From the NCBI RefSeq assembly GCF_036178845.1, contig NZ_CP108070.1, forward strand, positions 6,324,001 through 6,388,000: a stretch of DNA of 64,000 bases, in the 5' to 3' direction. How positions within the stretch are numbered: position 1 is the stretch's first letter; each line of letters begins with the position of its first letter. The position numbers and the translations under genes are program-made. Positions 27,824-35,371 of this stretch are shown here, one piece after another. This DNA comes from Streptomyces sp. NBC_00271. GTDB lineage: Bacteria; Actinomycetota; Actinomycetes; Streptomycetales; Streptomycetaceae. The notes beneath the pieces were generated by a model. It ran no database searches. It worked only from the letters and a program-made list of their open reading frames with translations, and was not told the DNA's origin.

Positions 27824-28131
27824 CGTGCGGCTCCCCCCGGTGCGCCCTGCGGCATCGCACGAGACACCTCGCGCCCGTTGCGCCACAGCCGTCCCCCGCT
27901 GACCCCGTCGAACCAGGTGTGAGCGGGATCGACGAGCGCCTCGCATGCGTGACGGATCAGGCACTGATTGCAGGCGCGCAATACCGGCTCCGCCTCGGAG
28001 GGGATGCGGGTGAACACGGAGTGTTCGGGAAGATCGGCGCAGGCTGCGGCGCGGCGCCAGTCCAGTTCTTCGCGTGCAGAGGGAAAGCGCCAGGTCGTGG
28101 CAGTGGCGGATGCGGTCGGCTGGTTGGGCAC
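27820..28131 (-). CDS. WhiB-like (Wbl) iron-sulfur regulator
   Basis: A 103-residue Wbl protein. Four cysteines in the C-X22-C-X2-C-X5-C pattern (31, 54, 57, 63) should hold a 4Fe-4S cluster. The usual G[VI]WGG turn is altered to GVSGG, then RLWRNGREV follows. The GTG at 28131 has GGGGAGGGG upstream; a TTG at 28137 is possible. It is the first gene of the regulatory operon. A LexA-like box lies 24-35 bp upstream. Actinophages often carry Wbl genes, and here it may switch on the tail genes. Confidence 0.85.
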   Translation of the reverse strand: MPNQPTASATATTWRFPSAREELDWRRAAACADLPEHSVFTRIPSEAEPVLRACNQCLIRHACEALVDPAHTWFDGVSGGRLWRNGREVSRAMPQGAPGGAAR

Positions 28132-28154
28132 GTGCAACCCCTCCCCAGGTGTGG

Positions 28155-28166
28155 GAACATATGTTC
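28155..28166. promoter_or_regulatory. LexA-like SOS box
   Basis: GAACATATGTTC is a perfect 12-bp palindrome of the GAAC-N4-GTTC type used by LexA in Gram-positive bacteria, with the 3' side extended to GTTCGA. It overlaps a possible -10 (TATGTT) of the WhiB-like operon on the minus strand. A nearby CGAAC (28175-28179) makes a second inverted repeat with GTTCG (28163-28167), 7 bp apart, which could be an operator for the divergent XRE protein. The remaining 28180-28430 holds only promoter sequence. Confidence 0.6.
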
Positions 28167-28430
28167 GACAGTTGCGAACGCGCGATCAGAGTTGCATGGT
28201 GCGAGCGCGTGCGCAAGTGACTACGCTCCGGAGTCGCGCGCGACCGGAATCAGGGTCGGAGTCGGGGCCGGGGTCCGCTCGGGAGGTGTCAACAGCGCCT
28301 GTATCAGCCGCATATGCCGCGATGAGAGCGCCCGCGCAGGTGAGAACTTTACGAATGCGTGCGAGCGCGCACTCCCAGAGGTGCGCGCGCGCTCGGTACT
28401 CTTCCCTCGCGACGAGGGGAGAGCCACCAC

Positions 28431-28913
28431 ATGGGTGCAAGCTCGTGGGCCAACGCCTACAACGACCAGGGCCATCGCGCCGACAGTGGCCGAACGCCCA
28501 GGGCCGACGGCCTGGAGGAGTTCGCGGTCTGGATAGAAGGACTGATGCGCAGGCGTGGCTACGACATCGACAGCCCGCGGGGCGGTGGCAAGTCCAAGCT
28601 CGCCGACGACGCGGGGGTCCACCGGGCCGCGGTCAGTCGGCTGTTGCAGCGGCAAAGCATGCCGGATCTGGAGACGATGCGCCGGTTGGCGACGGTTCTG
28701 GCCGTTCCCTTGAGGGACATGTTGATCCGGTCCGGCCGACTGTCGGAGGACGATCTTCCGCTCGATCCGCGGATCGGCGAAACCTCCGGGGGCCCGGCTG
28801 CGTCACTCAGCCCGGCGGAGGCGGCACGGCTGCTCGGGGTGCCGTCGGAGCTGCAAGAACTTTTCGTGAAGGTGGTTGGCCAGTTCCTGCCGGAGGAACG
28901 CAGACGAGAGTGA
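28431..28913 (+). CDS. XRE-family helix-turn-helix regulator
   Basis: A 160-residue cro/C1-type regulator. The helix-turn-helix spans about residues 42-80 (SKLADDAGVHRAAVSRLLQRQSMPDLETMRRLATVL). A C-terminal segment with SPAEAARLLGVPSELQELFVKVVGQFL may dimerise. GAGGGGAG precedes ATG 28431. It is divergent from the WhiB-like operon across a 299-bp region with the LexA-like box, so it is the likely repressor of that operon. Confidence 0.8.
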   Translation: MGASSWANAYNDQGHRADSGRTPRADGLEEFAVWIEGLMRRRGYDIDSPRGGGKSKLADDAGVHRAAVSRLLQRQSMPDLETMRRLATVLAVPLRDMLIRSGRLSEDDLPLDPRIGETSGGPAASLSPAEAARLLGVPSELQELFVKVVGQFLPEERRRE

Positions 28914-28941
28914 CGCTTCGGCGGGGGGATTCGGAGCAGCG

Positions 28942-29583
28942 GTGAAGAGGGGTGTGCAGGTGGGGCACGGGCACGAGGGGGGAGACCCGCAGGCGCGCGA
29001 CCCGCGTGCGCGTGGTTCGCACGACTCGCACGCACGTGATCCACGTCCACCGGAGGAGGAGGCGGACGGACCGGCCGCCGCACCGGATCCGGACGCCGTG
29101 GCGTACACCGTGGGCGGCCTGCTGATCGAGCTGGGGGAGAAGATCCGGCGGGCCGGTACGGACGGCGTGCGCATCCTCACCGATGACGAGGTGCAGCGGG
29201 ACCAGCTGGCCTGGTTCCGCGCAGGCTGGACCGAGCATGCCCGAGCGACGTCCCCCGACCGCTCCGACGGCGACCGGCCCGACGGCCCCGACCCCTCCAA
29301 CGGCCCCGGCCAGCACCCGGACAGCGAGGGCTTCCCCGTGCCGCCGGCACGACTGCTCCGCTTCCCCGAGCGGCAGCCGGAGGACCACGACCACCAGGAC
29401 GAGCGGCGCTCCCGCTCCACCGAAGGCCCCCAGGAACACCACAAGACCGAAGAGTTACGGCTGCCCGTGGTGGGCACGGGCGAGTCCCGCATACGCGACC
29501 TGATGCCGCACCGGCCGCGCCTCAGGCGATTACGGGAGGGCGAGGACGAGGACGACGGGGACGCGTCGCCGGACAGTCCCTAG
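28942..29583 (+). CDS. Hypothetical acidic protein with two TTA codons
   Basis: A 213-residue protein. The first 50 residues and residues 100-190 are Asp/Pro/His/Arg-rich and disordered. A small ordered core AYTVGGLLIELGEKIRRAGTDGVRILTDDEVQRDQLAWFRAGW lies between them. It follows the XRE gene by 28 bp, with GGAG ahead of GTG 28942, and probably shares its transcript. Two in-frame TTA leucine codons (29455-29457, 29530-29532) would make it depend on the bldA tRNA, linking it to late development. Function unknown. Confidence 0.6.
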   Translation: MKRGVQVGHGHEGGDPQARDPRARGSHDSHARDPRPPEEEADGPAAAPDPDAVAYTVGGLLIELGEKIRRAGTDGVRILTDDEVQRDQLAWFRAGWTEHARATSPDRSDGDRPDGPDPSNGPGQHPDSEGFPVPPARLLRFPERQPEDHDHQDERRSRSTEGPQEHHKTEELRLPVVGTGESRIRDLMPHRPRLRRLREGEDEDDGDASPDSP

Positions 29584-30443
29584 AGCGCGGACAGCAGGAC
29601 GATGAGGGAGGCGGGTGGGTACGCGGCGGTCACCGCTGTGACGGGCAGGCCCAGGAGCACGTACGCCAGGACGGAGAGCGTGCGTACGACGGGCCCGTCG
29701 CGCGTGGCCCTCCGCTTCGGGGCACAAGGGTCGTAGGTCACCTCGATCCGTTCCGGGTCAGTCGCCACGAGCCGGCCGCCTCCGCTGAACGTCCGCTCCT
29801 CGCCTGCCGCGTCGGTGAACGAGTACCTCTTGACGAGCACGTCGCCGACGTAGTCGCTGTCCTTGTAGACGGCGAGGACGGTGATACCGCGGCGGCGCAG
29901 CAGCCACCAGTCCACCGTGACCCGGTACACGATGTGCGTGAGCGCGCACCCGACGAGGAACGGTGCGTAGGAGGTGACCCAGAGGAGGACGAGCACCCAC
30001 TCCCCGGTGGCCGCGGCGAGGGCAGTCCCCAGCGCGAACAGCGCGCCGAACGCCCATTGCACCCTCCGCTCGCGGGATGTCGTCCAGCGGTCCTTCCGTT
30101 CCGTCCGCGGTGGCACGGGCACGGTGGTCACCAACGTCGCCCCGTCCGTACGCGGTTCAACGGCGTCCCGGACGGGCAGCGCGGCGTTGACCGCGTCGGC
30201 GAACGCGGTCGCGGCGGTGGCACTCGGTGGGCTCAGCGTGTGGACGACGGGGGTGGCGCCGGCGGAGGTCAGGACGATCTCGATGACGCGCCGCCTCGAT
30301 CCTCCGCCTGTACGGACGGTCTCGATCGCGGCGAGGGGGATGCGCAGTCGGTTCCCTCTCCGGTCCAACAGCACGGCGTCCCGCTCGAAGAGGGCCGTGG
30401 TACGGCGGGCGCGCAACACCAGTTCCGTCACGAGGAGCAACAT
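29580..30443 (-). CDS. DUF3592-like membrane protein
   Basis: A 287-residue protein. An N-terminal cytoplasmic domain (ERDAVLLDRRGNRLRIPLAAIETVRTGGGSRR) looks like a PH-type fold. Two or more hydrophobic helices follow at about 130-170. A DUF3592-like extracytoplasmic part (DYVGDVLVKRYSFTDAAGEERTFSGGGRLVA) and a last helix (VLAYVLLGLPVTAVTAAYPPASLIVLLSAL) close it. ATG 30443 is the likely start. Its stop overlaps the end of the converging gene by 4 bp. Function unknown. Confidence 0.6.
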   Translation of the reverse strand: MLLLVTELVLRARRTTALFERDAVLLDRRGNRLRIPLAAIETVRTGGGSRRRVIEIVLTSAGATPVVHTLSPPSATAATAFADAVNAALPVRDAVEPRTDGATLVTTVPVPPRTERKDRWTTSRERRVQWAFGALFALGTALAAATGEWVLVLLWVTSYAPFLVGCALTHIVYRVTVDWWLLRRRGITVLAVYKDSDYVGDVLVKRYSFTDAAGEERTFSGGGRLVATDPERIEVTYDPCAPKRRATRDGPVVRTLSVLAYVLLGLPVTAVTAAYPPASLIVLLSAL

Positions 30444-30529
30444 AGGGCACCTGTACGCGTGTTCGACAGTCCCGACTCTCACGTCCCTGCTGAACCATTC
30501 CGGGCCCGTCGGTGTCTCAGAGGGGGACC

Positions 30530-31069
30530 GTGTTTGTCGTACTTGTTGTGCTCGTCGTGCTGGAGGCGTCCGTGGCCATGATCGGCCTGTTCTGGTTCAC
30601 CAAGGAGAGCGTGTATGTGGGCGCCGAACCCGAGGGGTACGGGCGCGGGGTGCGGCTCACCCCCGAGGGGCTTGAGGCCGTGGGTACGGGCCAGGAGGGG
30701 TTCTGGTCCTGGGCGGACGTCCGCGCGGTCACCGTCCACGACGTGCGGGTGCGCTCCAGTACCCGGTGGCTGGTGAACAACGTGATGGACACGGTCTTCG
30801 ACATGGCGACGGGGGGCGGTGAGGCACCGCCCGCGTTCGAACTCCACATACGGACGGACGAGGAGAAGGCCGAGCTGACGGTGTACACCGCGGCCGTCGG
30901 GGGCTACGTCCAGTCCGAGTACGAGCTGTCGGTGGCATTGCTGAACCGGTTCGTGGACGGTACGGCGGACGTGGGGCGGCTGCTGGAGTGGGGGAGCGTC
31001 GACGGCGACGGCGTGACGCCCTGGCGGGCCGCCCGCGAGGCCCTGCTCACGAGCTGGGCCGCGGCCTGA
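30530..31069 (+). CDS. Small membrane-anchored protein of unknown function
   Basis: A 179-residue protein. One N-terminal helix (FVVLVVLVVLEASVAMIGLFWF) anchors it. A PH-like domain follows (GVRLTPEGLEAVGTGQEGFWSWADVRAVTVHDV). GTG 30530 has GAGGGGG directly upstream and is preferred over the GTG at 30512. It starts 86 bp from the divergent DUF3592-like gene. Both share a PH-like plus helix layout, so they may act together. Nothing further can be said. Confidence 0.6.
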   Translation: MFVVLVVLVVLEASVAMIGLFWFTKESVYVGAEPEGYGRGVRLTPEGLEAVGTGQEGFWSWADVRAVTVHDVRVRSSTRWLVNNVMDTVFDMATGGGEAPPAFELHIRTDEEKAELTVYTAAVGGYVQSEYELSVALLNRFVDGTADVGRLLEWGSVDGDGVTPWRAAREALLTSWAAA

Positions 31070-31235
31070 GGTGCTGGAGAAGGGCGGAGAGCCCCACCGG
31101 GGTGGTGGCGAGTACGGTGCGGGGTTCGTCGCTCTCGCGTAGGCGGATCGTTCCGTCGGGGGCGGTGGCGACGTTTACGCACTCGCCCTGCGGGCCGCTG
31201 AACGTCGACTTCTGCCGGTCGAGTTCGGACTGCCA
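31047..31235 (-). CDS. DUF397 protein (start unresolved)
   Basis: The C-terminal 62 residues match DUF397 proteins: WQSELDRQKSTFSGPQGECVNVA, then GTIRLRESDEPRTVLAT and a final AL helix. DUF397 proteins accompany XRE regulators in Streptomyces and may act as partners or antitoxin-like factors. No ATG/GTG is in this frame near the expected N-terminus; an ATG at 31236 is one base out of frame. The start is therefore either unusual or broken. Its end overlaps the preceding plus-strand gene. Confidence 0.5.
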   Translation of the reverse strand, partial: WQSELDRQKSTFSGPQGECVNVATAPDGTIRLRESDEPRTVLATTPVGLSALLQHLRPRPSS

Positions 31236-31264
31236 TCGCGGGCGTACGACAGGAGCCGCCCCCC

Positions 31265-31616
31265 ATGGAAGCTGCCCGCAGGCGCCCCACCGGCCTGCCC
31301 AACTCGCCCACGGCTTCAGCCTCTTCGCTCCCGCCGACGCCACCGCTCCCCAGGTCTGCCGGGACTTCGTACGCGCCGTGCTCCGCACCCTCGACCGCGC
31401 GCCCCTCGTGCTGCCCGCGATCCTGTGCACCTCGGAACTCGTCACCAACGTCCACCTGCACACCAAGGGCACGACCATGCTCCGCGTCCAGCTCACCCCG
31501 GCCCGTCTGCGGGTCGGCGTGTACGACGAGACCCCCCGCGCACGCCGGAGGACACGGAACCCTGGGGTGATGAGGACGACCTCGGGGAGACGATCACCGG
31601 GCCCAAGCGGAGCTGA
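31265..31616 (+). pseudogene. RsbW-like ATP-binding regulator, frameshifted
   Basis: The central frame shows an anti-sigma-type GHKL ATPase (FSLFAPADATAPQVCRDFVRAVL, then N-box SELVTNVHLHTKGTTMLRV). Its N-terminus (MEAARRRPTGLPNS, from ATG 31265) is in a second frame and its C-terminus (TPEDTEPWGDEDDLGETITGPKRS) in a third. The usual G1 box near the end is missing. Two indels, near 31295-31325 and 31545, are needed to restore it. It is divergent from the DUF397 gene, a common pairing. Confidence 0.5.
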
Positions 31617-31632
31617 GCCCGCCGCGTCGTCC

Positions 31633-32487
31633 TCACGCCACCCGCGTGAACTCCACCGTCACCTCCGGCGGGCCCCCGGCCACGCCCCGGTAGATCCCCT
31701 TGTGCGGGGTGACGTCGTCGTAGTCGCGGCCGCGGCCGACCACGACGTGGGACTCGTCGGCCCGGGTGCTGTTGGTGGGGTCGTAGCCGGCCCAGTCGCC
31801 GGCCCAGTACTCGATCCAGGCGTGGCTCTGGCCGGCGACGGGGCGGTGGAGTTCGGCCTCGCGTTCGGGGTGGAGGTAGCCCGAGACATAGCGGGTGGGC
31901 AGGCCCAGGCCGCGCAGGAGGGCCGCCGTCAGGTGGGCGATGTCCTGGCAGACGCCCGCGCCCTGCGCCCAGGCCTCCATGGCGCCGGTGTTCACGCCGG
32001 TGGCGCCGGGGAGGTACGCGACCTGGTCGGTGACCATGGCCGAGACCGCGACCGCCGTCTCGTGGGGGTCCAGGCCCGTCGACGCCGACCTCGCCCGCTC
32101 CACCAACTCCCGCGTCACTGTCGTACGGCCGGTCGGGGACGCGTACTCCAGGAGGCGGGAGTTCGCCGTTGCTCTCGCGACCTCCGCCCAGGTCGGCGCG
32201 GGGGCCGGCGGGCCCGGTGGGGCCGTTTCCACCAGGCTCGACGCCGTGATGGTCAGGTCCTCGTGCGGTTCCATCAGGTCGAAGCCCGTGACCTGGGTGC
32301 CCCAGTAGTCCCAGTACGACCAGGTGGGCGTGGTCGGGTCGACCGTGACCCTGGCGTCCAGGGTCGTCTGCCCGGGAAGCGTCAGGGGGGTCATGCGGAC
32401 CTCGTTGTGGGAGGAGACCGCGGCCTGCGCGTACGAGACGCGGGTGGTGTGCCGGATCCGCAGCCGGCGTGTCACGGGAGTGCTCAT
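31633..32487 (-). CDS. Transglutaminase-like cysteine protease family protein
   Basis: A 284-residue protein of the bacterial transglutaminase family. N-terminal beta domain RLRIRHTTRVSYAQAAVSSHNEVRMTP is followed by the core: Cys in GAGVCQDIAHL, His in GQSHAWIEYW and Asp in GYDPTNS form the catalytic triad. It is the last gene of an operon with the alpha-E and ATP-grasp genes, 5 bp after the alpha-E stop. That trio is widespread, but its substrate is not established; peptide ligation and trimming is one proposal. The ATG at 32487 is the start. Confidence 0.88.
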   Translation of the reverse strand: MSTPVTRRLRIRHTTRVSYAQAAVSSHNEVRMTPLTLPGQTTLDARVTVDPTTPTWSYWDYWGTQVTGFDLMEPHEDLTITASSLVETAPPGPPAPAPTWAEVARATANSRLLEYASPTGRTTVTRELVERARSASTGLDPHETAVAVSAMVTDQVAYLPGATGVNTGAMEAWAQGAGVCQDIAHLTAALLRGLGLPTRYVSGYLHPEREAELHRPVAGQSHAWIEYWAGDWAGYDPTNSTRADESHVVVGRGRDYDDVTPHKGIYRGVAGGPPEVTVEFTRVA

Positions 32488-32492
32488 CGCGC

Positions 32493-33425
32493 TCACGCTC
32501 CTTCCTGGGCCCACTCGACGGGCCCCTGGTACGGGAAGAACCTCTCCGCCACCGCCTCCGCCGAGGCCGTGCACGCTTGTTGCAGGTCGCGCAGGAGCAA
32601 GGGGAGCTGTTCCTCCAGAGCCACCAGGTCCAGGTATTCCAGGCGGGTTCGCATACGGCCTATCGGGCGACGGGCCGGGTCCTGACGGGGGCGGCCGAGG
32701 GCGGCGAGGCACTCCTCGGCGGTGGTGAGCGCGTGCAGGGCGGACCGCGGGAAGTCCCGGTCAAGGAGGAGGAATTCGGCCACTCTCGGGGTGTCGCCGA
32801 AACCGCCGTACACCCGGGCATACGCCTCGTCCGCGCCGCTCGCGCTCAGCAGCGTCGGCCAGTCGGGGGCGTGGGCGGCGTCCAGCACGCGGACGGAGAG
32901 GAGCCGTACGGTCATGTCCACCCGCTCCAGGCTCCGGCCCAGCACCACGAAACGCCAGCTGTCGTCGCGGCTCATCGTGGAGTCGGCGAGGCCGAAGAAG
33001 AGGGCGGCCCGGCGGCGTACCAGCTCCAGGTACGCGTACGGGCCCGTACGGCGGGCCGCGAGGCGCTGGTCGGCCAGCGCGTGCCAGGTGGAGTTGAGGC
33101 ACTCCCACATCTCGGAGGAGACGGCCTCGCGGGCGCTGCGGGCGTTGAGGCGGGCGGCTCCGAGCGCGCCCTCGATGGAGCAGGTGGAGCGGGCGTCGAA
33201 GGCGAGCTGGTCCAGGACCTGCTGCATGTCGACGCGTTCGGCGCCCGCGTCGACGCCGAGGATGGCGTACAGGGAGCGGCAGGCCACGTCCTCGTCGCGC
33301 CAGGGGTCCTCCAGGAGGCGGTGGAGGTAGGCGTCGAGGATGCGGCTGGTGGCGTCCGCCCGCTCGACGTAACGGCCCGTCCAGGTCAGGGCCTCGGCTA
33401 TGCGGGAGAGGATCACGTCGTTCAC
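32493..33425 (-). CDS. Alpha-E domain protein
   Basis: A 310-residue all-helical protein of the alpha-E family (NDVILSRIAEALTWTGRYVERADATSRILDAYLHRLLED). Conserved DDSWRFVVLGRSLERVDMT and FLLLDRDFPRSALHAL segments are present. It has no known catalytic residue. GTG 33425 overlaps the ATP-grasp stop by 4 bp, so the two are coupled. It likely forms a complex with that enzyme. Confidence 0.88.
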   Translation of the reverse strand: MNDVILSRIAEALTWTGRYVERADATSRILDAYLHRLLEDPWRDEDVACRSLYAILGVDAGAERVDMQQVLDQLAFDARSTCSIEGALGAARLNARSAREAVSSEMWECLNSTWHALADQRLAARRTGPYAYLELVRRRAALFFGLADSTMSRDDSWRFVVLGRSLERVDMTVRLLSVRVLDAAHAPDWPTLLSASGADEAYARVYGGFGDTPRVAEFLLLDRDFPRSALHALTTAEECLAALGRPRQDPARRPIGRMRTRLEYLDLVALEEQLPLLLRDLQQACTASAEAVAERFFPYQGPVEWAQEGA

Positions 33426-35011
33426 TGCTGCTGTGCCCCTTCCTGTACGACGCCACGGGCAGCGTCGGGTCCGAGCTGGCGCGGGACCACGTCCAACGCC
33501 GTGCCGCCGCCGTCGGGGTCCTCGCCGATGAGGGTCCCCCCTGTTCGGGCGAAGTCGAGAACCTGGGGGAGCTCGGCGGGGCCCTCCGCCAGCACCCAGG
33601 TGTCCTTGGAGCCGCCGCCCTGGCTGGAGTTGACGATGAGGTTGCCCTCCTGGAGGGCGACCCGGGTGAGGCCGCCGGGCAGCACCCAGACGTCCGTGCC
33701 GTCGTTGACGGCGAACGGGCGCAGGTCGATGTGGCGGGGCGCCATCCGGTCGCCCGCGAGGGTGGGCGAGGTGGAGAGCGCGACGGGCCGCTGCGCGATC
33801 CAGCCACGCGGGTCGGCGGCGACGGCCGCCCGGGTGCGCTCCAGGGTGTCCCGGTCGGCCTTGGGGCCGATGACGATGCCTTGGCCGCCCGCCCCGTCCA
33901 CCGGCTTGATCACCAGCTGGTCGATCTGGTCGAGGACGGCGTCCAACTGGCCCGGTTCGTCCGGACGGTAGGACTCGACGTTCGGGAGAACGGGCTCCTC
34001 GCCGAGGTAGTACCGGATCAGATCCGGTACGTACGTGTAGAGGAGTTTGTCGTCGGCGATGCCGTTGCCCACGGCGTTGGCGAGCGTGACGGTGCCCGCC
34101 TGGGCGGCGCTGAGAATGCCCGGGCAGCCGATCACCGAATCGGGCCGGAAGTGCAGCGGATCGAGGAAGTCGTCGTCGAGCCGCCGGTATACGACATGCA
34201 CCGGCATCTCGCCCCGCGTGGTCCGCATCCAGACACGGTTGTTGCGGCAGGCGAGATCGTGCCCCTCGACCAGCTGCACCCCCATCAGCCGGGCCAGCAG
34301 GGCGTGTTCGAAGTAGGCGGCGTTGCTGGGGCCGGGGGTGAGGACGACGACCCTCGGGTCGCCGACCCCGTCGGGCGCGGCGGCGCGCAGGGCCGCCAGA
34401 AGTCTCTGCGCGTAGCCGTCCACGGGTACGACGTGCTGTTCGGCGAAGAGGGACGGAAAGATCCTGGTCATCGCGCGCCGGTTCTCGATGACGTACGAGA
34501 CCCCGGACGGCACGCGGACGTTGTCCTCCAGGACCCGGAAGTCCCCGGCCTCGTCCCGTACGAGATCGATGCCTGCGACGTGGATCCGTACGCCGCCCGG
34601 TGGCTCGATCCCGTGCGCCGCCCGGTGGAAGTGGGGGGAGTTGAGCAGGAGACGCCAGGGCACGACCCCGTCCTCGAAGGCGCGGCAGGGCCCGTAGGCG
34701 TCGGAGAGGTAGGCCTCCAGGGCCCTCACCCGTTGGGAGACCCCCCGTTGGACGAGGTCCCATTCGAGGGCGTCGAGGATCCTGGGGACCACGTCCAGCG
34801 GCCAGGGGCGCTCCTCGCCAGCGAAGGCGTAGGTCACGCCCCGGTCGGTGAACGCGCGGGCCATCTGGTCCGCCCGGAAGCGCAGTTCACCCGGCTCGAT
34901 CGGCTGCAGGGCGGCCAGTACCGGCTCATAGGCGGCCCTGACTTCACCCGGCCGCTCAAACATCTCGTCCCACGCATCGGCCAACGCGTACGCGTCAAAT
35001 ATGTCCGCCAT
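33422..35011 (-). CDS. Circularly permuted ATP-grasp protein
   Basis: A 529-residue enzyme of the CP-ATP-grasp (DUF404/407) type. Visible features are RVLEDNVRVPSGVSYVIENR, VVVLTPGPSNAAYFEHALLA, QLVIKPVDGAGGQGIVIGPK (ATP-binding) and NLIVNSSQGGGSKDTWVL near the end. It should ligate a carboxylate to an amine, perhaps a peptide or glutamate-type substrate. The ATG at 35011 leads to MADIFDAYALADAWDEMF, the family N-terminus. First gene of the three-gene operon. Confidence 0.9.
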   Translation of the reverse strand: MADIFDAYALADAWDEMFERPGEVRAAYEPVLAALQPIEPGELRFRADQMARAFTDRGVTYAFAGEERPWPLDVVPRILDALEWDLVQRGVSQRVRALEAYLSDAYGPCRAFEDGVVPWRLLLNSPHFHRAAHGIEPPGGVRIHVAGIDLVRDEAGDFRVLEDNVRVPSGVSYVIENRRAMTRIFPSLFAEQHVVPVDGYAQRLLAALRAAAPDGVGDPRVVVLTPGPSNAAYFEHALLARLMGVQLVEGHDLACRNNRVWMRTTRGEMPVHVVYRRLDDDFLDPLHFRPDSVIGCPGILSAAQAGTVTLANAVGNGIADDKLLYTYVPDLIRYYLGEEPVLPNVESYRPDEPGQLDAVLDQIDQLVIKPVDGAGGQGIVIGPKADRDTLERTRAAVAADPRGWIAQRPVALSTSPTLAGDRMAPRHIDLRPFAVNDGTDVWVLPGGLTRVALQEGNLIVNSSQGGGSKDTWVLAEGPAELPQVLDFARTGGTLIGEDPDGGGTALDVVPRQLGPDAARGVVQEGAQQQ

Positions 35012-35095
35012 GGCCCGACGGTAGGTGCGGTACGTGACGTACTGATCACTCGACGATTTCCGGCAGTTCACGCGATCCGGACGTGGGTCGGGGAG

Positions 35096-35125
35096 CCCTG
35101 GCCGGACGGGGGTGTCCGGCCAGGG
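35096..35125. other. Strong hairpin in divergent gap
   Basis: CCCTGGCCGGAC (35096-35107) pairs perfectly with GTCCGGCCAGGG (35114-35125). It lies between divergent genes, where a terminator is unexpected; it might end a short antisense or leader RNA. The remainder of 35012-35371 shows no supported gene. Confidence 0.35.
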
Positions 35126-35371
35126 CGGGCCAGGACGCCGTGTCGCCCTGGGGGAAGCGGGTCCACGATGGCACCGGGTCGCGTACCCCGACCACCGTCA
35201 TCTTGTTGCAGAGTGCCGTGCGGAGGTGGGGATATTTCCGTACGTACAGGGGCGAGAGGGGGCGCGTGAAGGGCGCAGCCGTGTTGCGATGGCGGTCGGG
35301 TCCGCGCATAGTTGCGCTGCGGACGGCGCGGAGGCGTCGCATCGCGAGGATGCTGGAGCCAGGGGTGGAAG

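Noticed and set aside
17338..28131. Complete prophage or contractile (eCIS/R-type) injection system
   Set aside because: No integrase, terminase, portal, capsid, sheath, baseplate wedge or AAA ATPase gene is seen; the tube, frameshifted chaperones and tape measure are of the non-contractile type.
35046..35199. Short minus-strand frame (MTVVGVRDPVPSW...) in the gap before the LuxR gene
   Set aside because: It has a faint resemblance to DUF397 ends but overlaps the hairpin and lacks a ribosome binding site or family core.
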